A program made the translations under genes and the position numbers. Shown one piece after another: positions 34,500 through 41,642 of a DNA stretch of 64,000 bases; the stretch's first letter is position 1; each line of letters starts with the position of its first letter. Source of the DNA: Bacillus atrophaeus. Lineage in GTDB: Bacteria; Bacillota; Bacilli; Bacillales; Bacillaceae. The notes beneath the pieces are model-generated. The model saw only the letters and a program-made list of their open reading frames with translations. It was not told where the DNA came from and did no database searches. The stretch spans positions 62,001-126,000 of the forward strand of contig NZ_LSBB01000018.1 of NCBI RefSeq assembly GCF_001584335.1, read 5' to 3'.

Positions 34500-35288
34500 A
34501 TGAAAAGCATCGAGTTATTCGCTGGTATCGGTGGCATTGCGCTTGCTGCCGAATGGGCCGGCATTGAAACAGTCGCATTCTGCGAGCGTGAACCCTTCTG
34601 TCAGAAGGTGCTGAATAAAAATTTCCCCGGTGTTCCCATCTTTGACGATGTATGCACCTTGAATAGACAACTACTAGAGGAAAAAGGAGTGATTGAGCCA
34701 GGTGGAACAATTGACATTATTTCAGGAGGATTCCCTTGCCAACCTTACAGTATTGCCGGGGAGCAAAGAGGCACAGAAGATGACCGCGACCTCTGGCCGG
34801 AAATGTTTAGGCTCATCAAAGAACTTAGACCCACTTGGGTTGTTGGCGAAAACGTTGCTAACTTCGCAAATATGGAGCTCGACCGCACGTTATCTGACTT
34901 GGAAAGTGAAGGTTACAAAGGGAAATCGTTTATTATACCAGCTCTCGCCATCGGGGCACCGCATAGAAGAGACAGGGTCTTTGTTGTCGGATATCTTCCC
35001 AACGCCAACAGCATCGGATACAAGGGGACTGAACGATTATCAGAAAACAATGACAAAGTTACGAAATGGAGAAAGAGCACATTTAGGACAGTTACCAAAC
35101 TATTTAATGGTGTTGACTGGGGAAAGAGGGCGCGCGAATCCGGCTTTTTGGGAAGCGATGATGGGGTTCCCAATCGGGTGGACAGAATTAAAGGATTAGG
35201 CAATGCGGTTGTGCCTCAGCAGATTTACCCCATACTCAAAGCGATTATGGATCAGGAGGGAATCTCATGCCGTCATCAGAGCAATTAA
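34500..35288 (+). CDS. Phage C5-cytosine DNA methyltransferase
   Basis: A 262-residue DNA (cytosine-5) methyltransferase. Motif I is ELFAGIGGIALAAEWAG (residues about 5-21). The catalytic Pro-Cys of motif IV is in SGGFPCQPYS near residue 80, motif VI is the ENV of VVGENVANF, motif VIII is GAPHRRDRVFVVGY near 153, and motif X is GLGNAVVPQQIYPILKAI. The target recognition part between VIII and X is short. It probably protects phage DNA from host restriction. Almost all of the gene from motif IV to motif IX is also open in the +1 frame as a second plausible protein. Confidence 0.92.
   Translation: MKSIELFAGIGGIALAAEWAGIETVAFCEREPFCQKVLNKNFPGVPIFDDVCTLNRQLLEEKGVIEPGGTIDIISGGFPCQPYSIAGEQRGTEDDRDLWPEMFRLIKELRPTWVVGENVANFANMELDRTLSDLESEGYKGKSFIIPALAIGAPHRRDRVFVVGYLPNANSIGYKGTERLSENNDKVTKWRKSTFRTVTKLFNGVDWGKRARESGFLGSDDGVPNRVDRIKGLGNAVVPQQIYPILKAIMDQEGISCRHQSN
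34702..35199 (+). CDS. Overlapping +1-frame protein nested in the methyltransferase gene
   Basis: A 165-codon ORF in the +1 frame of the methyltransferase. A Shine-Dalgarno-like AAAAAGGAGTGA lies just upstream; TTG 34693 or GTG 34702 could start it. The product has the features of a family often seen in phages and annotated as a methyltransferase partner: LTLFQEDSLANLTVLPGSKE, then MTATSGRKCL, RYLTWKVKVTKGNRLLYQL, IFPTPTASDT and finally FWEAMMGFPIGWTEL. These motifs coincide with the conserved motifs of the other frame. Whether it is translated is not shown by sequence alone. Confidence 0.55.
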   Translation: MEQLTLFQEDSLANLTVLPGSKEAQKMTATSGRKCLGSSKNLDPLGLLAKTLLTSQIWSSTARYLTWKVKVTKGNRLLYQLSPSGHRIEETGSLLSDIFPTPTASDTRGLNDYQKTMTKLRNGERAHLGQLPNYLMVLTGERGRANPAFWEAMMGFPIGWTELKD

Positions 35289-35680
35289 AACGCATGAACG
35301 ATATTAATGATCTGATAAAGCTTATTGCAAGCATTGATCATCGGACATTCTACCGCAAGTCAAAGGATCGTATAGCGTATTTCAGGTTTAAGAAAAAACT
35401 GTTCTTCGTTGATGATTACACGGGTGATTACGTTTATCCGTATGAAATGGGATACGGGAGCCCAAACGGCTTTTCCCATGGGGGCAACATGTGGCAACTG
35501 GTCAACAGCTTTCGAAAGTTCATCATAACAGGGAAATGCGGCGAGCTGAGGGATTATAAAGAAATATGGGCTTACAGCTATGAAGGATGTATGAAGATCC
35601 GTCAGAAGGCGAAGGAGATCGGTTTCATTGAAAGCGTTGATTACGCCTACAGTTTTGATGAATGGGCTGATAGTAAATGA
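35267..35680 (+). CDS. Phage protein of unknown function
   Basis: A 137-residue protein. ATG 35267 follows CAGGAGGG and overlaps the methyltransferase end by 22 bases. Aromatic-rich alpha/beta sequence (YFRFKKKLFFVDDYTGDYVY) with a Gly-Asn segment (GFSHGGNMWQLVNSFRKFI) that recalls other Bacillus phage hypothetical proteins. No catalytic motif is evident. Confidence 0.7.
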   Translation: MPSSEQLKRMNDINDLIKLIASIDHRTFYRKSKDRIAYFRFKKKLFFVDDYTGDYVYPYEMGYGSPNGFSHGGNMWQLVNSFRKFIITGKCGELRDYKEIWAYSYEGCMKIRQKAKEIGFIESVDYAYSFDEWADSK

Positions 35681-35793
35681 TCGAATACAGCTGCCCTGAA
35701 TGTGGCCACAACGAATTAGATATAAAAATTCGCCCAGATGCCTGCTGCCCGAAATGCGGTTGCAGCATGGGCGTTGAGGAGGAAATAGTGTGA
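35677..35793 (+). CDS. Zinc-ribbon micropeptide
   Basis: A 38-codon ORF whose ATG overlaps the previous stop. The product has two CxxC knuckles (CPEC at residues 6-9 and CPKC at about 25-28), a minimal zinc ribbon. Its stop overlaps the GTG of the next gene, so translation is coupled on both sides. Confidence 0.7.
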   Translation: MIEYSCPECGHNELDIKIRPDACCPKCGCSMGVEEEIV

Positions 35794-36128
35794 TAGATAA
35801 AAGAGAAATTGACCGATTGATTGCTGAAGAGGTGATGGGTTGGCAAACTCAAACGTTTCCTAACATCGGTGTTACATCTGCCTACACAGAGGATGGAGAA
35901 TTGACCATTCCGGAGCAATTTTCTCCGACCGAAAACCTTGATCAAGCTTGGTCGGTAGTGGAGAAATTCAAACTTGTGAAAATTGATAGAGATTCAAACA
36001 GAAGTTATGCACCATACCTTGCAGTAATACCGACAGAGGAACGCGTTTTCGCAGCTATTGCCGAAACACCTCAAATGGCAATTTGCATAGTGGCTTTGAA
36101 GGCCTACGGTACTGAGGTAAAACAGTGA
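35790..36128 (+). CDS. BC1872-family protein (phage ABA sandwich domain)
   Basis: A 112-residue protein starting at GTG 35790. The sequence (REIDRLIAEEVMGWQTQTFP, FSPTENLDQAWSVVEKFK, ETPQMAICIVALKAYG) is characteristic of the small phage ABA-sandwich/BC1872 family, which is frequent in Firmicutes phages and of unknown function. Confidence 0.78.
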   Translation: MIDKREIDRLIAEEVMGWQTQTFPNIGVTSAYTEDGELTIPEQFSPTENLDQAWSVVEKFKLVKIDRDSNRSYAPYLAVIPTEERVFAAIAETPQMAICIVALKAYGTEVKQ

Positions 36129-36262
36129 AACAGGATTACAGGCAGGCTTTCGAACAAGCATTGGCTGTCTTCCGTGAAAAGCACGGACCGGAAACAGGCG
36201 GCATGCTGCTTATGTGTCATGTGCATGAATTTCTACAAAATACCGTCGGCGGGCGGAAATAA
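36125..36262 (+). CDS. Small phage protein
   Basis: A 45-codon ORF with GTG 36125 overlapping the previous stop; a GAGGTAAAA site precedes it. The product is helical (YRQAFEQALAVFREKHGPET). It ends in GGRK, just before a good ribosome binding site for the next gene. No family recognised. Confidence 0.55.
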   Translation: MKQDYRQAFEQALAVFREKHGPETGGMLLMCHVHEFLQNTVGGRK

Positions 36263-36275
36263 GGGAGAGATACAA

Positions 36276-36755
36276 ATGGGATTAGATATTAGAGTGTTTA
36301 AAAATTTGAAGGTTGTTGAAAATCCTCAATTAGATGAAGACGGGTACGTTGAAAATTGGGAAACGGAATGGACACCGGGCGAAAGTATGAAATGGTCGGA
36401 AGAGCACTTTCCGGGTCGTGGTGAGGGTGTTGATCCGGACAAAGTTTATACATGGGAAGAAAGCTCTGGATTCCGTGCAGGTAGCTACAGCGGATACGGC
36501 TGGTGGCGTCGCAAATTAGAAGAATTTAAGGGAGACACCGCCTTTCAGGAGTTAATCAATTTTGCAGATAATGAGGGCACGATAGGACCTGTCGTTTCTA
36601 AAAAGCTGGCAAAAGACTTCAACGAACACGCCGATGCGGCCCGCGAATACGCCAAAACATTAGGCGATGCAGGGGAAGTGTGGCTCTACTTGTATGATGA
36701 TTGGAAAAAAGCTTTCGAAATGGCATCTGAAAACGGAGCCGTGGACTTTTATTAA
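36276..36755 (+). CDS. Phage protein of unknown function
   Basis: A 159-residue acidic protein. ATG 36276 is preferred because AAGGGAGAG is seven bases upstream and the in-frame extension to 36174 overlaps another gene. It starts MGLDIRVFKNLKVVEN, has many Trp residues (ENWETEWTPGESMKWSEEHF, GYGWWRRKLEEF) and looks like a common phage family with that opening. Function unknown. Confidence 0.72.
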   Translation: MGLDIRVFKNLKVVENPQLDEDGYVENWETEWTPGESMKWSEEHFPGRGEGVDPDKVYTWEESSGFRAGSYSGYGWWRRKLEEFKGDTAFQELINFADNEGTIGPVVSKKLAKDFNEHADAAREYAKTLGDAGEVWLYLYDDWKKAFEMASENGAVDFY

Positions 36756-36798
36756 AAAATATGTCCCGCCAGCGGGCGGAAATAGGGGAGCGGAAACA

Positions 36799-37389
36799 AT
36801 GAATCTACAAAAAATGTTCGAAATGCAAAAGGCGCTTGATGATCGGATCATCGAAGAAAAGGGGCTGCAAGGTCAGGACTTGCTGCCAAATACTTATGTT
36901 GCTTTGGATACTGAATTAGCTGAATTTGCAAATGAGGGGCGCTGGTTTAAACATTGGAGTAATAACCAGTTACCAAAAGAACCGGAGTATAACTGGAAAC
37001 CATCTGAGGATGGAGGCGCCCTTGAATGGAAACCGGAATATGGCTATAAATCATATTCTTTGCTTGAAGAATTTGTCGACTGCATTCACTTTTTCCTTTC
37101 AATAGCCATTAAAAAAGGGTGGGAAGATGCAATGAATATACAAGAAGAAGGATTTGAGGAAATGAAGAAAAAAGGATTCGAGGGTGGTTTAACAGGTATT
37201 TTCTTAGAAATGAAATGGTGGTTGTTAAACTCTTACATGTCAAGCACTAAAAAGACCAGTTTCAGCGTGGCTTGGTCCTTGTTCTTGAGCATTGGAACTA
37301 TTGGTTTCGGATTTACTTGGGAACAGATCGAAGCTGCTTACATGGACAAAAACGCCCTCAATCATCAGCGGCAGCAGGAGGGGTATTGA
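36799..37389 (+). CDS. All-alpha dUTPase (dimeric dUTPase/MazG-like)
   Basis: A 196-residue all-helical NTP pyrophosphohydrolase of the dimeric dUTPase family. The first metal-binding helix reads ALDTELAEFANEGRWFKHWS (residues about 35-54), with a second acidic helix EEFVDCIHFFLSIAI. It should hydrolyse dUTP to dUMP and keep uracil out of phage DNA. ATG 36799 follows AGGGGAGCGG. The next gene starts at the stop. Confidence 0.85.
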   Translation: MNLQKMFEMQKALDDRIIEEKGLQGQDLLPNTYVALDTELAEFANEGRWFKHWSNNQLPKEPEYNWKPSEDGGALEWKPEYGYKSYSLLEEFVDCIHFFLSIAIKKGWEDAMNIQEEGFEEMKKKGFEGGLTGIFLEMKWWLLNSYMSSTKKTSFSVAWSLFLSIGTIGFGFTWEQIEAAYMDKNALNHQRQQEGY

Positions 37390-37730
37390 TGAACCACACT
37401 GACAACCCGATCATTTCAGCCGTCATCAGCAAACTAAACGCACAACAGGATAAGGGGCTTGCCAAGTATGACCAGCCCGTTAAAGTTGATGCCTATGATC
37501 TGCGTGGTTGGTTGCAACATGCACTTGAGGAAACTCTTGATCATGCAGTCTATCTGGAAGCGGCTATCCAAACGCTGGACGACAATCAAATTATCAAAGG
37601 ATTCAATGAAATGGAGGCTGTACAGGACAGAATTAGAAATCTATATCCGCAACAGCATTGTGATGGATACGATCATGCAATGTCACATTTTAAAGAAATT
37701 CTTGTATCAGCTCATTACAAAACAAAATAA
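37389..37730 (+). CDS. MazG-like phage protein
   Basis: A 113-residue helical protein whose ATG overlaps the dUTPase stop. The segment KYDQPVKVDAYDLRGWLQHA followed by LEETLDHAVYLEAAI has the acidic-helix pattern of MazG-like or DUF5664-type phage proteins. Gene order after dUTPase supports a nucleotide-pool role, but no activity can be assigned. Confidence 0.68.
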   Translation: MNHTDNPIISAVISKLNAQQDKGLAKYDQPVKVDAYDLRGWLQHALEETLDHAVYLEAAIQTLDDNQIIKGFNEMEAVQDRIRNLYPQQHCDGYDHAMSHFKEILVSAHYKTK

Positions 37731-37749
37731 GTCCAAGACGGAGAGCCTG

Positions 37750-37803
37750 CGGACACTGATCACTGCACAGAATTACTGTGCTTTGGTTGGTGTCCGTTTT
37801 TTG
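37750..37803 (+). terminator. Terminator of the early operon
   Basis: CGGACAC (37750-37756) pairs with GTGTCCG (37790-37796). An inner stem GCACAG/CTGTGC is enclosed, and TTTTTT follows. Confidence 0.75.
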
Positions 37804-37820
37804 TTATTAGGAGGGATGAC

Positions 37821-37949
37821 ATGAAGCAAGAGAAGAAAAAGCCAAATAAAAACGCGCAGGAGCGTTCAGAACGCTTTTGGCGGCAAATGATGGGCGCTGA
37901 CAGGCAAACGCTGAAACGAGGCAAAGGCGGGGCTTTAAGACGCAAATAA
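37821..37949 (+). CDS. Small basic phage protein
   Basis: A 42-codon ORF behind TTAGGAGGGATGAC. The product is strongly basic (KQEKKKPNKNAQERSERFWR at the start, RGKGGALRRK at the end), suggesting nucleic-acid binding. It lies just after the early terminator and before the ArpU-like gene. No family recognised. Confidence 0.6.
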   Translation: MKQEKKKPNKNAQERSERFWRQMMGADRQTLKRGKGGALRRK

Positions 37950-37965
37950 ACGGGAGGGTAAAAAT

Positions 37966-38415
37966 ATGAATCAATTAACTTTAAATATACCTCAGATTGA
38001 CGAAGAAGCGACTAAATCAAAAGCAGAGGAGTTGCTTGATCAATACCGGTTATATCTTTTACAAGTGCCAGATGATTTTTTACCAAAGGTTACACCAACT
38101 TATAGCATTGTTCCGCCAAGTATCACAAATGAATTTCATTCATCGACAGAAGATGCAGCATTAAAGCGTCTTGATTGGGAGATTCAACGTGATAAATTCT
38201 TAAAAAGGATCCAAAGGGCTGTTAACCGGCTTTCTCAAAGAGAACGGCAAATCATTGTCATGCTCTATATGCAGCCGGAAGAAATGTACGATTATGAAGT
38301 ATATGGAGAAATGGATCTGAGCCAACGTAGCTATTACCGTGTGAAAGCAAAAGCTTTCTACAGACTGGCGTTTGCTCTGAGAGAAGAAGTCTACAAGAAA
38401 GGGGCGGCTTCTTAA
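37966..38415 (+). CDS. ArpU-family late transcription regulator
   Basis: A 149-residue protein with a C-terminal sigma-region-4-like domain: AVNRLSQRERQIIVMLYMQP and then an HTH around MDLSQRSYYRVKAKAFYRLA. ArpU-like proteins sit ahead of the late genes in Gram-positive phages and are thought to activate late transcription. ATG with CGGGAGGG upstream. Its stop is directly followed by the recombinase ATG. Confidence 0.85.
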   Translation: MNQLTLNIPQIDEEATKSKAEELLDQYRLYLLQVPDDFLPKVTPTYSIVPPSITNEFHSSTEDAALKRLDWEIQRDKFLKRIQRAVNRLSQRERQIIVMLYMQPEEMYDYEVYGEMDLSQRSYYRVKAKAFYRLAFALREEVYKKGAAS

Positions 38416-38957
38416 TGAATTTTGTACAGCCTATACGTGATCCGGAATGTATCTTCTACATCAAGAGGTTTTTAAAAGAGCAAAATATGAGGAATTATAT
38501 GCTATTTGTGACCGGCATTAATTCGGGGCTTCGCATATCGGATATTCTGCAGCTGAGAGTAAGAGACGCGAAACGCCCTTATTTTAATCTTATAGAGAAG
38601 AAAACGAAAAAGAAAAAGAGAATCGACATGACGCCAGCTCTTCAAAGGGAATTTAAAGCTTATGTTGAAGAGAAAGAGGATCATGAATTTCTCTTTAAAA
38701 GCCGTGAAGGAATTAACAAGCCAATATCACGGTCGATGGCGTACAAGATTCTCAGGGCCGCTGCTGAGTATGTGGGTTTAGATGACATCGGCACGCATAC
38801 ATTGAGGAAAACATTTGGCTATCACTTTTACAAACAAACAAAGGACGTGGCTATGCTACAGGAGATTTTTAACCACTCGGACCAACGGACAACACTGCGA
38901 TATATCGGAATCAATCAAGACGCCATGAACAACGCCATGAAGAAATTTAAAATATAA
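38415..38957 (+). CDS. Small tyrosine recombinase (catalytic domain only)
   Basis: A 180-residue XerD-like protein lacking an arm-binding N-terminal domain. Catalytic residues are visible: Arg in SGLRISDIL, HTLRKTFG, NHSDQRTT and the Tyr of LRYIGI. The pair ArpU plus this recombinase recurs in Bacillus phages. The true integrase is at the prophage edge, so this second one likely has a different target or a structural/regulatory role. Confidence 0.85.
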   Translation: MNFVQPIRDPECIFYIKRFLKEQNMRNYMLFVTGINSGLRISDILQLRVRDAKRPYFNLIEKKTKKKKRIDMTPALQREFKAYVEEKEDHEFLFKSREGINKPISRSMAYKILRAAAEYVGLDDIGTHTLRKTFGYHFYKQTKDVAMLQEIFNHSDQRTTLRYIGINQDAMNNAMKKFKI

Positions 38958-38961
38958 CCTG

Positions 38962-38998
38962 GCTCATCCAAAACAACAAGGATGGGCCTTTTTCTTTT
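38962..38998 (+). terminator. Terminator after the recombinase
   Basis: GGCTCATCC pairs with GGATGGGCC (38962-38991 region) and TTTTTCTTTT follows. Confidence 0.8.
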
Positions 38999-39214
38999 CA
39001 TTTTTCTTCAATTCCTCAAAAATAACAGGTGTGTAATTCATTTTAGGGATATTGGTTAAAAACAGAGAGGACAAGGGATTGGCTCAGTTCGACGAGTTGC
39101 ACAGTATAAAACATATGGGTAATTCGTGGATAATGTGGATAGCTTATTTTTCTGTCAATTTTCGTGATAAACTATGAGATAAAGAGACTATACACTTGGA
39201 GGGGAATATTAGAG

Positions 39215-39775
39215 TTGAGCGTGGATAATTGGATTCAAATTGCAGGAATGATTGTTACTGGATTATTTAGTTTTTTAGTCTGGCAGGCAACAATCAAAAG
39301 TAATAAATTATCTAAAGAAAATTTTGAATTTGTAAAAGAAATTAGGAAAATTGAGAAAGATATACATAATGAAAGGGAATTAAGGTTTAGAAGAACCTAT
39401 TGTCACTGGACCGATAAAAGAATTAATGCCATGCTACTGGCTCTTGTTTACCAACTTGGTGATAGAAGTGAAAAGGAGGAACTTATTAAAGAAATTCCGA
39501 GAGAAGTTGGTCTGAGTAAGGAAACAATGGCAAAGTACTTTACAATTCACGAGCAAGTAACAATACAACAAATATACGAAGCATATAATGATTTTTTAAA
39601 AAAACATTGGTTAATGGATGAGATCAATTTTTATGATGCAGGAGTTGGCGATTATAAAGAGGCAGCAGAATATTTATATGAGCTTGTGGCAGAACTTAAA
39701 AGTACTCTAAAATTCAGTTTGTATGAAAATGCACCTATGGAAGAACTAATGGGTGATGTTGAATGGAGACCTTGA
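39215..39775 (+). CDS. Membrane-anchored moron-like protein
   Basis: A 186-residue protein. One N-terminal membrane helix (WIQIAGMIVTGLFSFLVWQA, about residues 6-25) is followed by a charged coiled-coil-like stretch (KENFEFVKEIRKIEKDIHNE) and a helical cytosolic domain. TTG 39215 has TTGGAGGGG ten bases upstream; the frame opens at 39164. It is AT-rich unlike its neighbours and is bounded by terminators on both sides, with a possible extended -10 near 39165. It looks like an independently expressed lysogenic-conversion gene; superinfection exclusion is one guess. Confidence 0.65.
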   Translation: MSVDNWIQIAGMIVTGLFSFLVWQATIKSNKLSKENFEFVKEIRKIEKDIHNERELRFRRTYCHWTDKRINAMLLALVYQLGDRSEKEELIKEIPREVGLSKETMAKYFTIHEQVTIQQIYEAYNDFLKKHWLMDEINFYDAGVGDYKEAAEYLYELVAELKSTLKFSLYENAPMEELMGDVEWRP

Positions 39776-39855
39776 AAATGGCACAAACTTGGCAGTATAA
39801 CGGCACGCCATTTTGTTTTCAGTCATGTATTATGGTAATAGGTAATAAATCGACA

Positions 39856-39886
39856 GGCGTTTTCCCAAATGGGAGGGCGCTTTTTT
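39856..39886 (+). terminator. Terminator, left twin
   Basis: GCGTTTTCCC and GGGAGGGCGC form a ten-pair stem with G-U pairs around loop AAAT, followed by TTTTTTATTTGGG. Nearly the same sequence recurs at 40091-40124. Confidence 0.8.
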
Positions 39887-40090
39887 ATTTGGGTAGTTGC
39901 ATACCACTGAAGGCGAGCAGGTGCACATGTGAACCGGAGGAAAGGAACGTTTGGGGGAGGGGCAGCCCTTTAAACTAGTCTTAACCCCTTGATTTTATAT
40001 TCTCTGTAAACTGCTTCCGGTAAATCTCAGGATAGACAATTGGCGGTTAACGGCTTGAGTACGGTGGCAGTTTAGAAAGAATATATTCAG
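39887..40090 (+). other. Non-coding segment with a long imperfect hairpin (40007-40074)
   Basis: No credible ORF is present between the twin terminators. TAAACTGC (40007-40014) pairs with GCAGTTTA (40067-40074). Inside it CCG-TA (with a bulged G) pairs with TACGG, and CTCAGG pairs with CTTGAG, leaving a 22-base loop. Three stacked helices in one 68-base unit suggest a structured RNA or a DNA packaging/control site rather than chance. No promoter is clear. Confidence 0.45.
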
Positions 40091-40124
40091 ACGCTTTCCC
40101 AATTGGGAGGGCGCTTTTTATTTG
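40091..40124 (+). terminator. Terminator, right twin
   Basis: CGCTTTCCC-AATT-GGGAGGGCG followed by CTTTTTATTTGG. It differs from the left twin by only a few bases. Transcription from upstream should stop here, just before the next gene. Confidence 0.75.
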
Positions 40125-40136
40125 GAGGGATTAACC

Positions 40137-40382
40137 TTGTCAGAGAACGATTTGTACGTTGAACAATTTAAAGCATGGCGCACTGAGCAAGAGCTTCTTT
40201 TAAAACAGATTAATTATGATATTGAAGTCAGTCAAAGAAAAATTGAATTGAACGAGATACAAAAGCAGCTGCACTTGCAACGAGTGAATATAGGAATTCA
40301 GGAGTTTAATAATTGGGCAGAAACTTCTAATCGTGAAGAAAGACTGGAGCTATTAAAGGAGGACCAAACAGATGGGCTTTGA
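40137..40382 (+). CDS. Coiled-coil small phage protein
   Basis: An 81-residue protein with TTG 40137 seven bases after GGAGGG. It is highly charged and helical over most of its length (ELLLKQINYDIEVSQRKIEL), a probable coiled coil. Its end overlaps the next ATG. Unknown function. Confidence 0.65.
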   Translation: MSENDLYVEQFKAWRTEQELLLKQINYDIEVSQRKIELNEIQKQLHLQRVNIGIQEFNNWAETSNREERLELLKEDQTDGL

Positions 40383-41040
40383 TTTGAATCTTGCACATAT
40401 GAGTATCTCTGATTTGTTGGAAAAGGCAGCAGAAAAAAACGAGCTTATTTATATACGACCAGAACAAAAGAAAATCGGAAAAACATCGGCACTAATTCAA
40501 TATGCGCGAGATAATCATTGTCGGGTTCTCATGGATAAATTGGCTGCTATACATAATCAGCGTATTCATCCAGATATAGAGTTTATTCCATATGAAGACG
40601 GTTCGGAACTAGACGGTTATGAGAATGTTGTTTGCGACGAGGGTGTACCTTTTGATGCTGTTAAAAGGCTTCATGAATTAGGCCACATTTTAACTGGCTT
40701 TATCTCAAAAGAAACGTTGTATGTTAATGCAGATACGGAAAACAAACAGAAAAAGGAACTGCAGTTTCTATGTGCCCTAAGTGATGATTGTGATACAGAT
40801 TCAGAATCATTGGACTCAAAGAATACGCCTTTGCTGCAGATTGAGCTTGATGATATTGATTCTACGCCCCGCATTTTCTACAAGGGCGAACAGATTGAGG
40901 AAATTATAAATGCGGATTTTTCCTACGTAACAAACACTGAGTTAATAAACCCGACACATATTGATATTGAATACACGGATAAGGATAGCAAGTTCGGGAC
41001 ACAGGCTATTGTCCACAACCGGAATCTGGTGAAGGAATAA
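40372..41040 (+). CDS. Phage protein with P-loop-like motif
   Basis: A 222-residue protein overlapping the previous gene by 11 bases; AAAGGAGGACC is upstream. Residues about 33-46 (KKIGKTSALIQYA) resemble a Walker A loop ending in GKTS, and ENVVCDEG near 87-94 resembles Walker B, with an RVLMDK strand between. The first half may therefore be a small P-loop NTPase. The C-terminal half is an acidic domain with a YKGEQIEEI segment. The function is unknown. Confidence 0.68.
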   Translation: MGFDLNLAHMSISDLLEKAAEKNELIYIRPEQKKIGKTSALIQYARDNHCRVLMDKLAAIHNQRIHPDIEFIPYEDGSELDGYENVVCDEGVPFDAVKRLHELGHILTGFISKETLYVNADTENKQKKELQFLCALSDDCDTDSESLDSKNTPLLQIELDDIDSTPRIFYKGEQIEEIINADFSYVTNTELINPTHIDIEYTDKDSKFGTQAIVHNRNLVKE

Positions 41041-41042
41041 GC

Positions 41043-41270
41043 ATGAGTGTCATAAAAGGATTGACGCATTGTACATTCAGACCACTGAAAAAGTGTACTG
41101 AGCCGCCGTTGGGTGTAACTCCCAATTGGTTGCATAATGAACGCAGAGCAGAAGATTTAAAGGCGGCTATTAATAGATACATGGATGCAAACTGCGAGAT
41201 TCCCGCTGAATGGATTGAGGAATACAATTTGTTGGTTAGGTCGATTAAAACCAAGGGAGGGAATAATTAA
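41043..41270 (+). CDS. Small phage protein
   Basis: A 75-residue protein, ATG 41043 with GAAGGAATAAGC upstream. The TPNWLHNERRAEDLKAAINR and IPAEWIEEYNLL segments resemble a family seen in several Bacillus phages near the head genes. Function not known. Confidence 0.65.
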   Translation: MSVIKGLTHCTFRPLKKCTEPPLGVTPNWLHNERRAEDLKAAINRYMDANCEIPAEWIEEYNLLVRSIKTKGGNN

Positions 41271-41642
41271 ATGGTTAAAAATATATTGAGAGACAAGGTT
41301 TATGCACAGGCGCGTCATTCATTGGAATGTGAAATTCCTGTTATTGAAGAATCAATAAAAGATATAGACCAAGAGATAAAACTACTCGAAACTACCAAGG
41401 CAGCCCTTTGTGCAAAATTAAATGAAAGCCAGAGTTTTGTTGAAGAATCTATTGAAACATTCAACTTCGTTAGACATTTCTTTCTGGGGTCTAATGGTTC
41501 TAAATGCGGATGGTTATTGCTCTTAGATAAAGAATTCTTATCTGATAAGGACGGATACACATATGAAATGATGGTCAACAAAAGGCATTCCGACAGAGAA
41601 CATGGGCATCTTCTGGATACTGTTAGGTTTTTTAAATCATGA
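41271..41642 (+). CDS. Coiled-coil phage protein
   Basis: A 123-residue protein starting at ATG 41271, directly after the previous stop, with AAGGGAGGG upstream. The N-terminal 60 residues form a heptad-like helix (VIEESIKDIDQEIKLLETTK); the C-terminus is globular. No recognised family. Its stop overlaps the HNH gene start. Confidence 0.62.
   Translation: MVKNILRDKVYAQARHSLECEIPVIEESIKDIDQEIKLLETTKAALCAKLNESQSFVEESIETFNFVRHFFLGSNGSKCGWLLLLDKEFLSDKDGYTYEMMVNKRHSDREHGHLLDTVRFFKS

Noticed and set aside
38415-38957. Second recombinase as evidence of a second mobile element
   Set aside because: It is coupled to the ArpU-like gene within one phage operon and no element boundaries are seen around it.
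39763-39978. 71-codon ORF after the membrane protein gene
   Set aside because: It overlaps the upstream gene, reads through a strong terminator and has no ribosome binding site; its composition is not protein-like.
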